Positions 52,593 to 61,808 of a DNA stretch of 64,000 nt are shown piece by piece. The notes below the pieces were generated by a model. The model was not told the DNA's origin. It was given only the letters and a program-made list of their open reading frames with translations, and ran no database searches. The position numbers were made by a program, and so were the translations under genes. The first letter of the stretch is position 1. Each line of letters opens with the position of its first letter. The stretch covers positions 1 to 64,000 of the forward strand of contig CAYXUU010000010.1 of NCBI GenBank assembly GCA_964468645.1. The letters are read 5' to 3'. The DNA comes from JAIOZK01 sp964468645. GTDB lineage: Bacteria; Bacteroidota; Bacteroidia; Bacteroidales; JAIOZK01.

Positions 52593-55500
52593 ATGAATAA
52601 AGAGAAAACAAGGGTGGGATTCAGGCTAAACCTACAATCAAAGCTACTTATCTACATTATTTCAACAACCTTTATCGTAACAGTAACTGTTCTATCCTAT
52701 ATTCTGGTAAAAAGCAGAACGATGGTTATCCAGGAAGCTACCAAATATGTAAATGCCAATGCCCGCGAACATGCTTACCTGGTAGGCACCGAACTTAATC
52801 AGGATATGGCAACCTGCCGGTCGGTGGTCAGTGCTTTTGAAGGCTATTATAATATTCCGCCACATCAGCGGGAAGAATTATATAATGAGGTACTGAAAAA
52901 TGTACTGATTGACAATCCACATTTCATTTCGTTCTGGACAAGCTGGGAATTAACCGCAATTGATCCGGGTTATAACAGGGAGCATGGGCGCGAACGATAT
53001 ACGTATTATCGTGAAGGGGATGAAATTATTTACAAAAAAGAAATCCTTGAGACTGATGTTGATAATCCGTCAGGTATATATTACAATATTAAAAGTGCCC
53101 CTTCTGAAGTTATTACCGAACCATACTGGTTCTCCTATACAGACAATACGGATGACCAGATACTTGAAGCCAGCGTATGTGTTCCGCTGATCGATAACGG
53201 AAGATTTGCAGGTCTGATCGGAGCGGATGTCGAGCTTGAAAGGTTTCATGCTATCATTGATTATATTCAGCCTTTCGAAGGGAGTTATGCCATCATGGTT
53301 TCCAGTGAAGGGAATATTATCTCTCATCCTGACAGAAGTCTCACAAATACAAGCATTAAAAATTCAGAACTTAACATTACCGAACTGGATATCATCAACA
53401 AAATCAACCGGGGATCAGAATTTTCATTTAGATTAAAACTTGAAGATCAAAAGACCTATTACCTTTCATTTGCCCCATTCACTATTGGTGATTATGAGCA
53501 GAAATGGTACATTGGTATTGTTACGCCGATGGAGGTCATACTCAGTGATGCCAATAAAAACCTGGTAATTTCAGGTCTGGCTGGCCTGGCAGGATGTTTT
53601 TTAATTGCCCTGATCACATGGCTGGTTGCCAGAAGAATAACCACACCGCTGGTAAAGACCACCTCCATTCTGAAAGATCTATCAATTGGTAAGATTGATG
53701 AGTCATCAAATATAGAAGTTAAAACCCATGATGAAATCGGTGAAATGGGAAAAGCCCTTAATACGATGACAAATTCACTCAAGACCAATGCTGAATTTGC
53801 TATTGAAATTGGAAAAGGCAATCTGGAAAAAGAATTTCATCCTTTAAGTGATCAGGATGTTCTTGGTAATTCCCTTTTACAAATGAGAAGCAATCTCCAG
53901 GAGCTTAGAGAAATCAACAACAGCAATAACTGGCTGAAAGAGTCTGTTATGAAGATTGGTGAATTGTTACATGGTGAAAAAACTGCCACTGAACTTGCCA
54001 ACCAGTTGTTAAGTTCAATTTCAGGCATTCTTGATGTAAAGGTCGGAGCATTATACCTTGAAGAAGATGGGGTTTACAATCTAATTGGTTCCTATGCCTT
54101 CAATATAAGAAAAGGAAATGCAAACCGTATTCACCCTGGCAGCGGACTTGTTGGACAGGCTGCCCTTGAAAAGAAACGCATTATCTTCACCGATATCCCT
54201 GAGGATTATATCAGTATCAAATCAGGCTTAGGAGAAAAGGCACCTTCGGTAATTATCATTATTCCATTAATTTATCAGGAAACGGTGGTTGGTGTAATGG
54301 AATTAGCTGCAACCAGCTACTTTGACAATTTACAACTCGATTTTCTTTACCAGATAAATGAAAATATTGCTATTGCTTTCAACTCAATTCGGATACGGAC
54401 CGAAATGAGGGTACTCTTACAAAAAACGCAGGAGCAGGCTGAAGAGCTAAGGGTACAACAGGAAGAGCTTCGTGAAGCCAACGAAGAACTGGAACAGCAA
54501 ACAAGGGCCCTTAAAGCTTCAGAGGAGGAACTGCAACAACAACAGGAAGAATTAAAGGTAACAAATGAGGAACTTGAGGAAAAAACTAAATACCTCGAAA
54601 AGCAAAAGACGGAGATCTCAGAAAAAAACCTGAAACTAGAAAATGCAGGTAAGGATCTCGAACGAAAAGCTGAAGAACTGGCCATTGCAAGCAAGTATAA
54701 ATCAGAGTTCCTTGCCAACATGTCTCATGAGTTACGCACTCCATTGAATAGTCTTTTGATACTCTCTCAGGATCTTGCCGATAACAATGGTAAAAACCTT
54801 ACAGGTGATCAGGTTGAATCTGCAGAGATCATCTACAAAAGTGGAACTGATCTTCTGACAATGATCAATGACATCCTGGATCTTTCCAAAATTGAATCGG
54901 GTAAGATGATACTGAATATCGAACCTGTAAGTATTGCAGGAATTGGATCTAACATACATCAATATTTCAAACATGTTACAGACCAGAAAAATATAGGTTT
55001 TGAAATTGAAACAGGTGATGGTATTCCTTCGACCATCAATACCGACCAGCAGAAAATTGAACAGATCATAAAGAACTTTGTTTCCAATGCCATTAAGTTT
55101 ACAAATGAGGGTGAGGTGAGGATTGTATTTCATCATGTTCCATCCGGAACTAATCTTAGCCGGAGTGGGCTTAAACCAGAAAACTCCCTAGCAATATCTG
55201 TTGTTGATACCGGAATTGGCATCCCAAAAGAAAAGCAACTTGAAATATTTGAGGCTTTCCAACAGGCAGATGGTAGCACATCAAGGAAATTTGGCGGAAC
55301 AGGTCTTGGATTATCAATTTCAAGGGAGCTCGCTAAGTTGCTTGGTGGTGAAATACAGTTAAAAAGCGAAGTAAAAAAAGGATCTGAGTTTACCCTGTAT
55401 ATCCCATCAGAGTTTAAAGAGGATAAAGGAGGCCAAGGAAACTCTTTTGAAGTACAGCGTGAGATATCGGTTAAGGAAGAAGTTAATGATATTCAACCTG

Positions 55501-56777
55501 AAAATGAACCAGAATTTTCCGGAAAGGAAAATTTAAACACAAAATCAGAACTTATTTCCATTAGCGAAGCATTTATTTCTGATGACAGGCAGCATATTGG
55601 GGAAGGCGATAATATCATTCTTATTATTGAAGATGATCCTGACTTTGCAAAGATTCTTTTAATGCAGGGTCATGAAAAGGGATTTAAGTGTATTACAACA
55701 CCAACAGGTGAAGAGGGATTTGAACTGGCTGGCAGGTATCTTCCCAAGGCCATTATCCTGGATATAAGGTTGCCGGGAATCAATGGCTGGCAGGTTCTGG
55801 ATATGTTAAAAGACGATTCAAAAACACGGCATATCCCTGTGCATATTATGTCGGGTGAAGAGCAAACTATTGATGCATTTAAAAAAGGGGCTATCGGTTA
55901 TCTTACCAAACCAATTGAGAAAAATGAGCTCGATAAGGCTTTTCAGAAACTTGAGGGCTTTATTAACAGGAAGATGAGCAAACTACTTCTGGTGGAGGAT
56001 AATCCTGAATTACGAAAATCAATTAAAATGCTAATTGGTCAGGCTGATGTTGAATTTATGGAGGCAGGTACAGGTAATAAAGCATTCGACCTGATACAAA
56101 AGAATAAATTCGATTGTGTTGTACTCGATCTCGGTTTGCCTGATATAAATGGTTTTGATCTGATTAAAAAACTGGATAAGGAACTGGCAGATAAACCCCC
56201 AATCATAGTTTATACCGGAAAGGACCTGAGTAAAGAAGAAGATGCCGAACTCAAGAAATATGCAGAAACAATAATCCTGAAAGGGGTTAAATCGGAAGCA
56301 CGCTTGTTGGATGAAACGGCTTTGTTTCTACACAGGGTTATTGACAAGTTGCCAGAAAAGCAACAGGACATTATTAAAAAGCTGCATTCTGAAGAAGAAA
56401 TTTTCAGGGACAAGAAAATACTTCTTGTAGATGATGATATGCGAAATGTTTTTGCCCTTACCAAGGTATTGACTGATAAGAACATGAAGATCCAAAGGGC
56501 TGACAATGGAAAGACGGCAATTGACCTACTTGATAGCAACAGCAATATTGATCTGGTCCTTATGGATATTATGATGCCTGTAATGGATGGCATTGAAGCC
56601 ATAAAAAATATCCGCAGGAACCAGAAACTTGATAATGTACCCATTATTGCTTTAACAGCCAAAGCGATGAAGGATGACAGAAAAAAATGCATTGATGCGG
56701 GAGCCAATGATTACTTAACAAAACCGATTAACATTGAAAAGCTCCTTTCCCTAATGAGAGTATGGTTATATAAGTAA
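52593..56777 (+). CDS. Hybrid histidine kinase with Cache, HAMP, GAF and three receivers
   Basis: 1,394 residues. The N-terminal membrane helix (about 15-37) leads to a periplasmic Cache-type sensor (to about 315). A second helix and HAMP follow (about 325-400), then a GAF domain (about 450-600). A Gln/Glu-rich coiled coil (about 605-700) precedes HisKA, with His712 in 'ANMSHELRTPLNSLL'. The HATPase ends near 945, with 'GGTGLGLSISRELAKLLGG'. A linker and three receivers follow (starting near 1007, 1130 and 1270), each with the acidic pocket and a 'LD/MD' phospho-acceptor. A multi-receiver tail on one kinase suggests an integrating phosphorelay hub. It is sandwiched between a receiver and a second hybrid kinase. 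Confidence 0.94.
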   Translation: MNKEKTRVGFRLNLQSKLLIYIISTTFIVTVTVLSYILVKSRTMVIQEATKYVNANAREHAYLVGTELNQDMATCRSVVSAFEGYYNIPPHQREELYNEVLKNVLIDNPHFISFWTSWELTAIDPGYNREHGRERYTYYREGDEIIYKKEILETDVDNPSGIYYNIKSAPSEVITEPYWFSYTDNTDDQILEASVCVPLIDNGRFAGLIGADVELERFHAIIDYIQPFEGSYAIMVSSEGNIISHPDRSLTNTSIKNSELNITELDIINKINRGSEFSFRLKLEDQKTYYLSFAPFTIGDYEQKWYIGIVTPMEVILSDANKNLVISGLAGLAGCFLIALITWLVARRITTPLVKTTSILKDLSIGKIDESSNIEVKTHDEIGEMGKALNTMTNSLKTNAEFAIEIGKGNLEKEFHPLSDQDVLGNSLLQMRSNLQELREINNSNNWLKESVMKIGELLHGEKTATELANQLLSSISGILDVKVGALYLEEDGVYNLIGSYAFNIRKGNANRIHPGSGLVGQAALEKKRIIFTDIPEDYISIKSGLGEKAPSVIIIIPLIYQETVVGVMELAATSYFDNLQLDFLYQINENIAIAFNSIRIRTEMRVLLQKTQEQAEELRVQQEELREANEELEQQTRALKASEEELQQQQEELKVTNEELEEKTKYLEKQKTEISEKNLKLENAGKDLERKAEELAIASKYKSEFLANMSHELRTPLNSLLILSQDLADNNGKNLTGDQVESAEIIYKSGTDLLTMINDILDLSKIESGKMILNIEPVSIAGIGSNIHQYFKHVTDQKNIGFEIETGDGIPSTINTDQQKIEQIIKNFVSNAIKFTNEGEVRIVFHHVPSGTNLSRSGLKPENSLAISVVDTGIGIPKEKQLEIFEAFQQADGSTSRKFGGTGLGLSISRELAKLLGGEIQLKSEVKKGSEFTLYIPSEFKEDKGGQGNSFEVQREISVKEEVNDIQPENEPEFSGKENLNTKSELISISEAFISDDRQHIGEGDNIILIIEDDPDFAKILLMQGHEKGFKCITTPTGEEGFELAGRYLPKAIILDIRLPGINGWQVLDMLKDDSKTRHIPVHIMSGEEQTIDAFKKGAIGYLTKPIEKNELDKAFQKLEGFINRKMSKLLLVEDNPELRKSIKMLIGQADVEFMEAGTGNKAFDLIQKNKFDCVVLDLGLPDINGFDLIKKLDKELADKPPIIVYTGKDLSKEEDAELKKYAETIILKGVKSEARLLDETALFLHRVIDKLPEKQQDIIKKLHSEEEIFRDKKILLVDDDMRNVFALTKVLTDKNMKIQRADNGKTAIDLLDSNSNIDLVLMDIMMPVMDGIEAIKNIRRNQKLDNVPIIALTAKAMKDDRKKCIDAGANDYLTKPINIEKLLSLMRVWLYK

Positions 56778-56788
56778 TGTAAATTAAA

Positions 56789-58363
56789 ATGGAAGAAAAG
56801 CCTAAAATTTTAATTGTTGACGATAAACTTGAGAATCTTGTTGCCCTTGAAAGTGTGCTTCGGGATTTTGATGTTGAATTCATCAGGGCACTTTCAGGTA
56901 ACCAGGCACTGGCACTTACCCTGAAGAACGAATTTGCACTCGGCATCATCGATATTCAAATGCCCGAGATGGATGGTTATGAAACTGTTGAGCTGATCCA
57001 TAACGATCCCAATATTCACTATTTCCCGGTAATTTTTGTTTCGGCGATTCATAAAGATGAGTTTTACATTATTAAAGGGATAGAATCAGGTGCGGTAGAT
57101 TTCATCTCAAAACCAATAGTACCACCGGTACTAAAAGGAAAGGTGAAAGTATTCCTCGACCTGTATGAGCAAAGAAAGCTCCTTCAGTATTCTAATGATG
57201 AACTCAAAGCGGCCAAGGAAGAGGCTGAAAGAAACAGTTTCCTGAAATCACTGTTTCTGGCCACCATGTCGCATGAGATCCGAACACCCATGAATGGAAT
57301 TATTGGTGTAACCGATTTACTCAAACATACTACACTCAGTGATGAACAAAAGGATCTGATCAATATAATTACAGTTTCAGGTAACAATCTTCTTACAATC
57401 ATCAATGATATACTGGATTTCTCGAAAATAGAGGCCGGGCAAATCAACCTTGAGAAGATACGATTTAACCTAAGAAAGGTTATTGATGAAATTATTAAAA
57501 TATTAACCCTCAAAGCAAAAGACCATAATAACAAGCTTCTAACCGAGATCAATGAGCGCGTACCAACCTATGTAATTGGGGATCCTTTGCGACTTAAGCA
57601 AATTATTATGAACCTTGTGAATAATGCTATTAAATTCACAAAGAATGGTGAAGTTAAGATCATCCTTGATTTACTCAGTGAAAAAAATGATAAGGTTAAA
57701 GTGAAGTTTGATATTTCTGACAACGGTATAGGTATTTCCAATGAGGGAAAGAAAAGGCTGTTTAAGTCATTCAGTCAGATCAGTGAATCAACACATCGTA
57801 AATATGGAGGTACCGGATTAGGGCTGGCCATCTCAAAAAACCTTACGGAACTTATGGATGGCGAAATTGGTGTTGAAAGTATCGAGGGATCCGGATCAAC
57901 GTTCTGGTTTACTGCTACTTTTAACACGGCTGATGTTGTACACGAGCCTGAAACGGAAAGTACATTAAAAGAAAAACAACAGGTAAAGAAAGACCAGAAA
58001 CTTAATATTCTCCTTGTTGAAGATAATAAAATTAATCAGAAAGTTGCAATGGCCACACTTAAGCCTTTTGGTCATGAAGTTGAAATTGCTGATAACGGAC
58101 AAATTGCTGTTGACATGTTAAAACAGCATAATTTTGATATCATTCTTATGGATATCCAGATGCCTGTAATGGATGGACTGACAGCTACAAGGATGATCCG
58201 CGAAATGGAAGGGGAAAACCAGCAATCAGGTACAAAAATAATAGCACTTACGGCCAATGCCATGAAGGAGGATCAGGAGAAATGCTACAGTGCCGGCATG
58301 GATGACTTTATTTCAAAACCATTTAAAAGGCAGGACATTGAAAGGATATTGTATGAGTTTTAA
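56789..58363 (+). CDS. Cytoplasmic hybrid kinase (REC-HisKA-HATPase-REC)
   Basis: 524 residues with no membrane segment. An N-terminal receiver (1-120, Asp55 in 'GIIDIQMPEMDGYE') is followed by HisKA with His162 in 'ATMSHEIRTPMNGIIG'. HATPase comes next (about 250-380, 'GGTGLGLAISKNLTELM'), then a C-terminal receiver (about 400-524, 'ILMDIQMPVMDGL'). The receiver-first arrangement lets upstream phosphorylation control the kinase. It lies 11 bases after the 1,394-residue kinase, so receiver and two kinases form one operon. Its last 4 bases overlap the convergent pgpH gene. Confidence 0.94.
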   Translation: MEEKPKILIVDDKLENLVALESVLRDFDVEFIRALSGNQALALTLKNEFALGIIDIQMPEMDGYETVELIHNDPNIHYFPVIFVSAIHKDEFYIIKGIESGAVDFISKPIVPPVLKGKVKVFLDLYEQRKLLQYSNDELKAAKEEAERNSFLKSLFLATMSHEIRTPMNGIIGVTDLLKHTTLSDEQKDLINIITVSGNNLLTIINDILDFSKIEAGQINLEKIRFNLRKVIDEIIKILTLKAKDHNNKLLTEINERVPTYVIGDPLRLKQIIMNLVNNAIKFTKNGEVKIILDLLSEKNDKVKVKFDISDNGIGISNEGKKRLFKSFSQISESTHRKYGGTGLGLAISKNLTELMDGEIGVESIEGSGSTFWFTATFNTADVVHEPETESTLKEKQQVKKDQKLNILLVEDNKINQKVAMATLKPFGHEVEIADNGQIAVDMLKQHNFDIILMDIQMPVMDGLTATRMIREMEGENQQSGTKIIALTANAMKEDQEKCYSAGMDDFISKPFKRQDIERILYEF

Positions 58364-60444
58364 GAATTCTCCTGATCAGGATATTCAATTCTTACATGAT
58401 AGATGCTCATCAGGTTTTTCTTTAAAAGCTCCTTAATCCTGGTAAGTTCCCTCAGTGTTATATCAGAGTAAATAAATTGTTCGTGTTCAACCATTCTGTT
58501 GAAAATACTATCAACAAGGGTATCAATTTTCTCAGCATCGGGTTCTTTTATACTTCTTGAGGCCGCTTCCACTGAATCAGCAATCATCAGCACTGCAGTT
58601 TCACGGGTAAATGGCCTGGGTCCGGGATAAGTATATCTGGAAACATTAACCTTATCATATGGATGTTCCTCAAGTTGTTTCATATAAAAGTATTCAACCC
58701 TTCTGGTTCCATGATGTGTAATAATAAAATCAATGATCTGTTGCGGAAGATTATACCTTCTTGCTTTCTCAACACCTTTTTGAACATGATCGATGATAAC
58801 CCTGGCACTCTCCTCAAAGCTTAATTTATCATGGGGATTTATACCATACATCTGGTTTTCAACAAAATATTCCGGATGATCAATTTTCCCAACATCATGA
58901 TACAGAGCGCCTGTACGTATAAGCAGTGCATTCCCTCCAATCTCAAATATGACCTCTTCGGCCAGATTGGCTACCTGCAAAGAGTGTTGAAAAGTACCGG
59001 GGGCTTTCCGGGCCAGTAACCTCAATAATTTTGTATTTGTATTTGATAACTCAATTAGTGTAACATCGGTAATCAAACCAAACAACTTTTCAAGTATATA
59101 TATCATAGGATATGAAAAAAGGGTAAGAACCGCACTACCAGCAAAAAGGGCAAAATATACCGGTTTGATGCTAACAAAGTTTCCTTCCTGAATTAATGAA
59201 AGGCCAACATAAATCAATGAATAGGTAAGAAAAATCATTAATGAAGCCAGAAAGAACTGCGATCTTTTCTGGAGGTTAACAACACTGAACACAGCAATAA
59301 TACCAGCAATTAATTGTGAAAACACGAATTCAAAGCTGTTAGGGACAAGAAATCCTATGGTGATAATGGTAATGATATGGACATAAAGGGCAAGACGGGT
59401 ATCGAAAAATGCCCTGATCACAATAGGATTAAGGCAGATAGGCACCAGATACAACAGTCCGACATTGTATGTAACCACCAGGCTGGTGATGAATACCATC
59501 AGAATTATCAGGAGCAACACAAGAAGAATCTTCTTAAAACTTGCATAAATATCCTTACGGAAGAATAAGAGGAAAAATATCAATACAATAATGGATACCG
59601 ATATCAAAAAAATCTGGCCAACAAGAATAAGATAATAAGAGGATGAAGAACCCAGTTGCACCTCATACTCTGATTTTAATGATTCAAGAATACGGGCCTT
59701 TTCCCCGGTGACCAATTCACCCTTCGAGATTATACGTTCACCAGACTGTACCATACCCCTGGCAACAGAAATATTACTTAATAATGCCTCCCTTTCCTTG
59801 TTTGTTGTGGCTTCATCATAAACCACATTCTGAATAAGGAGATCATCCAGTAAACTTTCAAGCAGTTCTTTGTCTATACCTTGATATCGATTCAGTTCAT
59901 GCCGTATAAAATCATAAGCTGACCGGATTGTAAAAAAGTCATCTAGTGAATACGGGCTGGCAGCATTATCGCTGATTAAATTGATCTGATAATAACCCGG
60001 ACGGTTCTCGATATCAGCAGTGAGTTTGATGATTCCCCTGTTAAATATCGTATCCAGAATGTTATACCCCACCCTAAGGTTTTGTGATTTTAATTCGTTG
60101 CCGCTTGCATTATTGCTATGTTTCCTAGCCCATTCACGTTCAAATTTTGCCTGGTATTCTAATAATATGTCATCCGATGATATCGAGTCTTTTGTAAAAT
60201 ATAACCTGTGGTCCTTAAGTATATCAAGCCTTTCACCCTGAATTTCTTCTGATGATTTTAGCAGGGCAAAGTCAAAAGGTGCTATCAGGTCATCATGCAT
60301 CCATGGTTTGCCTTTCTGAAACTCATACTTAAATGTACCCTCCTTCGGAAAAATCAGTACAAGTAATACAATACTTACTATAAATAACAGGCCCCTGTAA
60401 ATATCCTTCCTGCTTCTCCTGATAAAATTGAAAAACCTGTTCAT
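58360..60444 (-). CDS. pgpH: 7TM-HD phosphodiesterase PgpH (c-di-AMP)
   Basis: 694 residues. A short N-terminal helix precedes a periplasmic 7TMR-HDED domain (about 45-280). Seven membrane helices (about 285-460) lead to a cytoplasmic HD domain with His516-Asp517 in 'LYHDVGKIDHPEYF' and later 'DHVQKGVEKA', 'ITHHGT' and 'ADSVEAASRS'. The family hydrolyses c-di-AMP to pApA. With cdaA at 34489 the window holds both synthesis and breakdown of this messenger. The symbol follows family usage. Confidence 0.93.
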   Translation of the reverse strand: MNRFFNFIRRSRKDIYRGLLFIVSIVLLVLIFPKEGTFKYEFQKGKPWMHDDLIAPFDFALLKSSEEIQGERLDILKDHRLYFTKDSISSDDILLEYQAKFEREWARKHSNNASGNELKSQNLRVGYNILDTIFNRGIIKLTADIENRPGYYQINLISDNAASPYSLDDFFTIRSAYDFIRHELNRYQGIDKELLESLLDDLLIQNVVYDEATTNKEREALLSNISVARGMVQSGERIISKGELVTGEKARILESLKSEYEVQLGSSSSYYLILVGQIFLISVSIIVLIFFLLFFRKDIYASFKKILLVLLLIILMVFITSLVVTYNVGLLYLVPICLNPIVIRAFFDTRLALYVHIITIITIGFLVPNSFEFVFSQLIAGIIAVFSVVNLQKRSQFFLASLMIFLTYSLIYVGLSLIQEGNFVSIKPVYFALFAGSAVLTLFSYPMIYILEKLFGLITDVTLIELSNTNTKLLRLLARKAPGTFQHSLQVANLAEEVIFEIGGNALLIRTGALYHDVGKIDHPEYFVENQMYGINPHDKLSFEESARVIIDHVQKGVEKARRYNLPQQIIDFIITHHGTRRVEYFYMKQLEEHPYDKVNVSRYTYPGPRPFTRETAVLMIADSVEAASRSIKEPDAEKIDTLVDSIFNRMVEHEQFIYSDITLRELTRIKELLKKNLMSIYHVRIEYPDQENS

Positions 60445-60540
60445 CGAACTATTTATTTTAAGAACGAAAGTATAAATATTTTAGATATGCTTTGATGATA
60501 ATGGAATTATCATTAAAATTGTTGAACAAACTTACAATTC

Positions 60541-61314
60541 ATGGAATTTGGTATTTGCATCCTCAGTATCGTACCTGTAAGATCTCAGCCTAAGGAAACT
60601 TCCGAAATGGTCAGTCAGTTGCTATTTGGCGAATTACTTGTAAAACTGGAGGAATATAAAAGCTGGCACAGGGTCAGGTTAATCCACGACAATTATGAAG
60701 GCTGGATAGACAAGAAACAATATCTCCATCTTAATGAGCATGAGTTTCAGCAGATAAACAACGAAATTCCCGGTACAACAATCGACCTGGTCCAGATTCT
60801 AAACAATGTAACAAGTAATACCATTTTTCCTGTTATACTTGGAAGTACTTTACCAGGCTACCAGGATGGCAAATTTAGTATCCTGGAATCGCAATATGAA
60901 TATGATGGTTCAATTTCAGAACAAGGTATAAGCAGGGATCTGATCGCGGAGTATGCCTATTTGTACCTTCTTGCCCCATATTGCTGGGGTGGCCGGTCAC
61001 CCTTTGGTATCGATTGTTCTGGATTGGTCCAGATGGTTTATAAACTGGCAGGTGTGGCTTTGTTACGCGATGCCTCTCAACAGGCCACACAGGGAGAAAC
61101 AGTAAATTTCGTTTCGGAAGCAAATACCGGCGACATTGCTTTTTTTGATAATGAAGAGGAAGAGATCAACCATGTTGGGATCATTCTTCCAAACAACAGG
61201 ATCATTCATGCATCCGGCAGAGTAAGAATAGATGACTTTGATCACCAGGGGATTTATAATCATGAACTGAAACGATATACCCATAACCTCAGGTTGGTTA
61301 AGAGTTTACTTTAG
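60541..61314 (+). CDS. NlpC/P60 cell-wall peptidase with SH3 domains
   Basis: 257 residues. No clear signal peptide is present: the start 'MEFGICILSIVPVRSQP' goes straight into an SH3b-like domain (about 10-65), and a second SH3-like region follows. The NlpC/P60 domain (about 130-257) has Cys159 in 'GIDCSGLVQMVYKLAG', His211 in 'INHVGIIL' and His223 in 'RIIHASG'. The preceding 'YCWGGRSP' block is typical of gamma-D-glutamyl-L-diamino acid endopeptidases of the YkfC type, which are cytoplasmic recycling enzymes. The lack of a signal peptide fits that. It is divergent from pgpH. Confidence 0.9.
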   Translation: MEFGICILSIVPVRSQPKETSEMVSQLLFGELLVKLEEYKSWHRVRLIHDNYEGWIDKKQYLHLNEHEFQQINNEIPGTTIDLVQILNNVTSNTIFPVILGSTLPGYQDGKFSILESQYEYDGSISEQGISRDLIAEYAYLYLLAPYCWGGRSPFGIDCSGLVQMVYKLAGVALLRDASQQATQGETVNFVSEANTGDIAFFDNEEEEINHVGIILPNNRIIHASGRVRIDDFDHQGIYNHELKRYTHNLRLVKSLL

Positions 61315-61566
61315 GCGTTGTGGTCATTCTTTGCCCGTTGTAGCTTTAGCCGTCGCAATGATCATCAGTCATTGGTCATTAGTCATTGGTCATCAGTCGT
61401 CAGTCATCAGTCATCATCAGTCGTCAGTCGTCTATTCTTAGTCACTATTGTCCGGATAATTTTAAGATGCAAGGAGATTCCTCGGCTAACATTAATCCTC
61501 AGTTGTCAATCCTATTTATTTCGATTCTAAATTTATAATGAATCACAATATATATTAAATAAACTA
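61315..61566. repeat. Tandem 7-mer repeat tract (core 61361-61431)
   Basis: From 61361 to 61431 runs an array of GTCATCA, GTCATTG, GTCATTA and GTCGTCA 7-mers, about ten units, with small irregularities. The rest of the gap shows nothing recognisable until the promoter element of the flavin-regulated gene. It is a simple-sequence tract, not CRISPR. Confidence 0.75.
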
Positions 61567-61574
61567 TACTTTTG
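61567..61574 (+). promoter_or_regulatory. -7 element of the riboswitch transcript
   Basis: TACTTTTG followed by C matches TAnnTTTG and lies 26 bases upstream of the riboswitch P1 stem, so the aptamer is near the 5' end of the RNA. Confidence 0.6.
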
Positions 61575-61599
61575 CCCGAAATTAGATTTAACAAGAAAA

Positions 61600-61713
61600 T
61601 TCTTCAGGGCAGGGTGTAATTCCCGACCGGCGGTTATAGTCCGCGACTCCCGATAATATCGGGACTGACCCGTTGAAATCACGGGGCCGACAGTTAAAGT
61701 CTGGATGGAAGAA
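61600..61713 (+). promoter_or_regulatory. FMN riboswitch (RFN element)
   Basis: All conserved cores are present in order: AGGGCAGGGTGTAATTCCCG, ACCGGCGGTTATAGTCCGCG, a variable hairpin (CTCCCGATAATATCGGGA), GACCCG with its partner CGGGGCCGACAGTT, and AAAGTCTGGATGGAAGAAGG. P1 is TTCTTC (61600-61605) with GAAGAA (61708-61713). The family binds FMN and turns off riboflavin synthesis or transport genes. Here the next gene is a TonB-dependent receptor, pointing to flavin uptake across the outer membrane. The 5' P1 strand (61602-61610) is exactly complementary to the left arm of the downstream terminator (61764-61772), giving the antiterminator. Confidence 0.97.
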
Positions 61714-61762
61714 GGATTTATTCTTAGATATTACCTTTGTAAGGTAAGTCATGAATGTATTT

Positions 61763-61792
61763 AGCCCTGAAGAACTACTTCGGGGCTTTTTT
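61763..61792 (+). terminator. Riboswitch-controlled terminator
   Basis: AGCCCTGAAG (61763-61772) pairs with CTTCGGGGCT (61778-61787, with one mismatch, A opposite G), and a T-run follows. It stands between aptamer and start codon, as expected for FMN-dependent attenuation. A 7-bp hairpin (TTACCTT TGT AAGGTAA, 61731-61747) lies between the two. Confidence 0.88.
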
Positions 61793-61808
61793 ATTTAATA
61801 ACAATTAA

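Noticed and set aside
56210..56707. 165-codon minus-strand frame
   Set aside because: It is antisense to the last receiver of the hybrid kinase; the composition (Ser/Leu-rich) is typical of a shadow frame.
61361..61431. Possible CRISPR array
   Set aside because: The units are contiguous 7-mers without spacers or conserved longer repeats.
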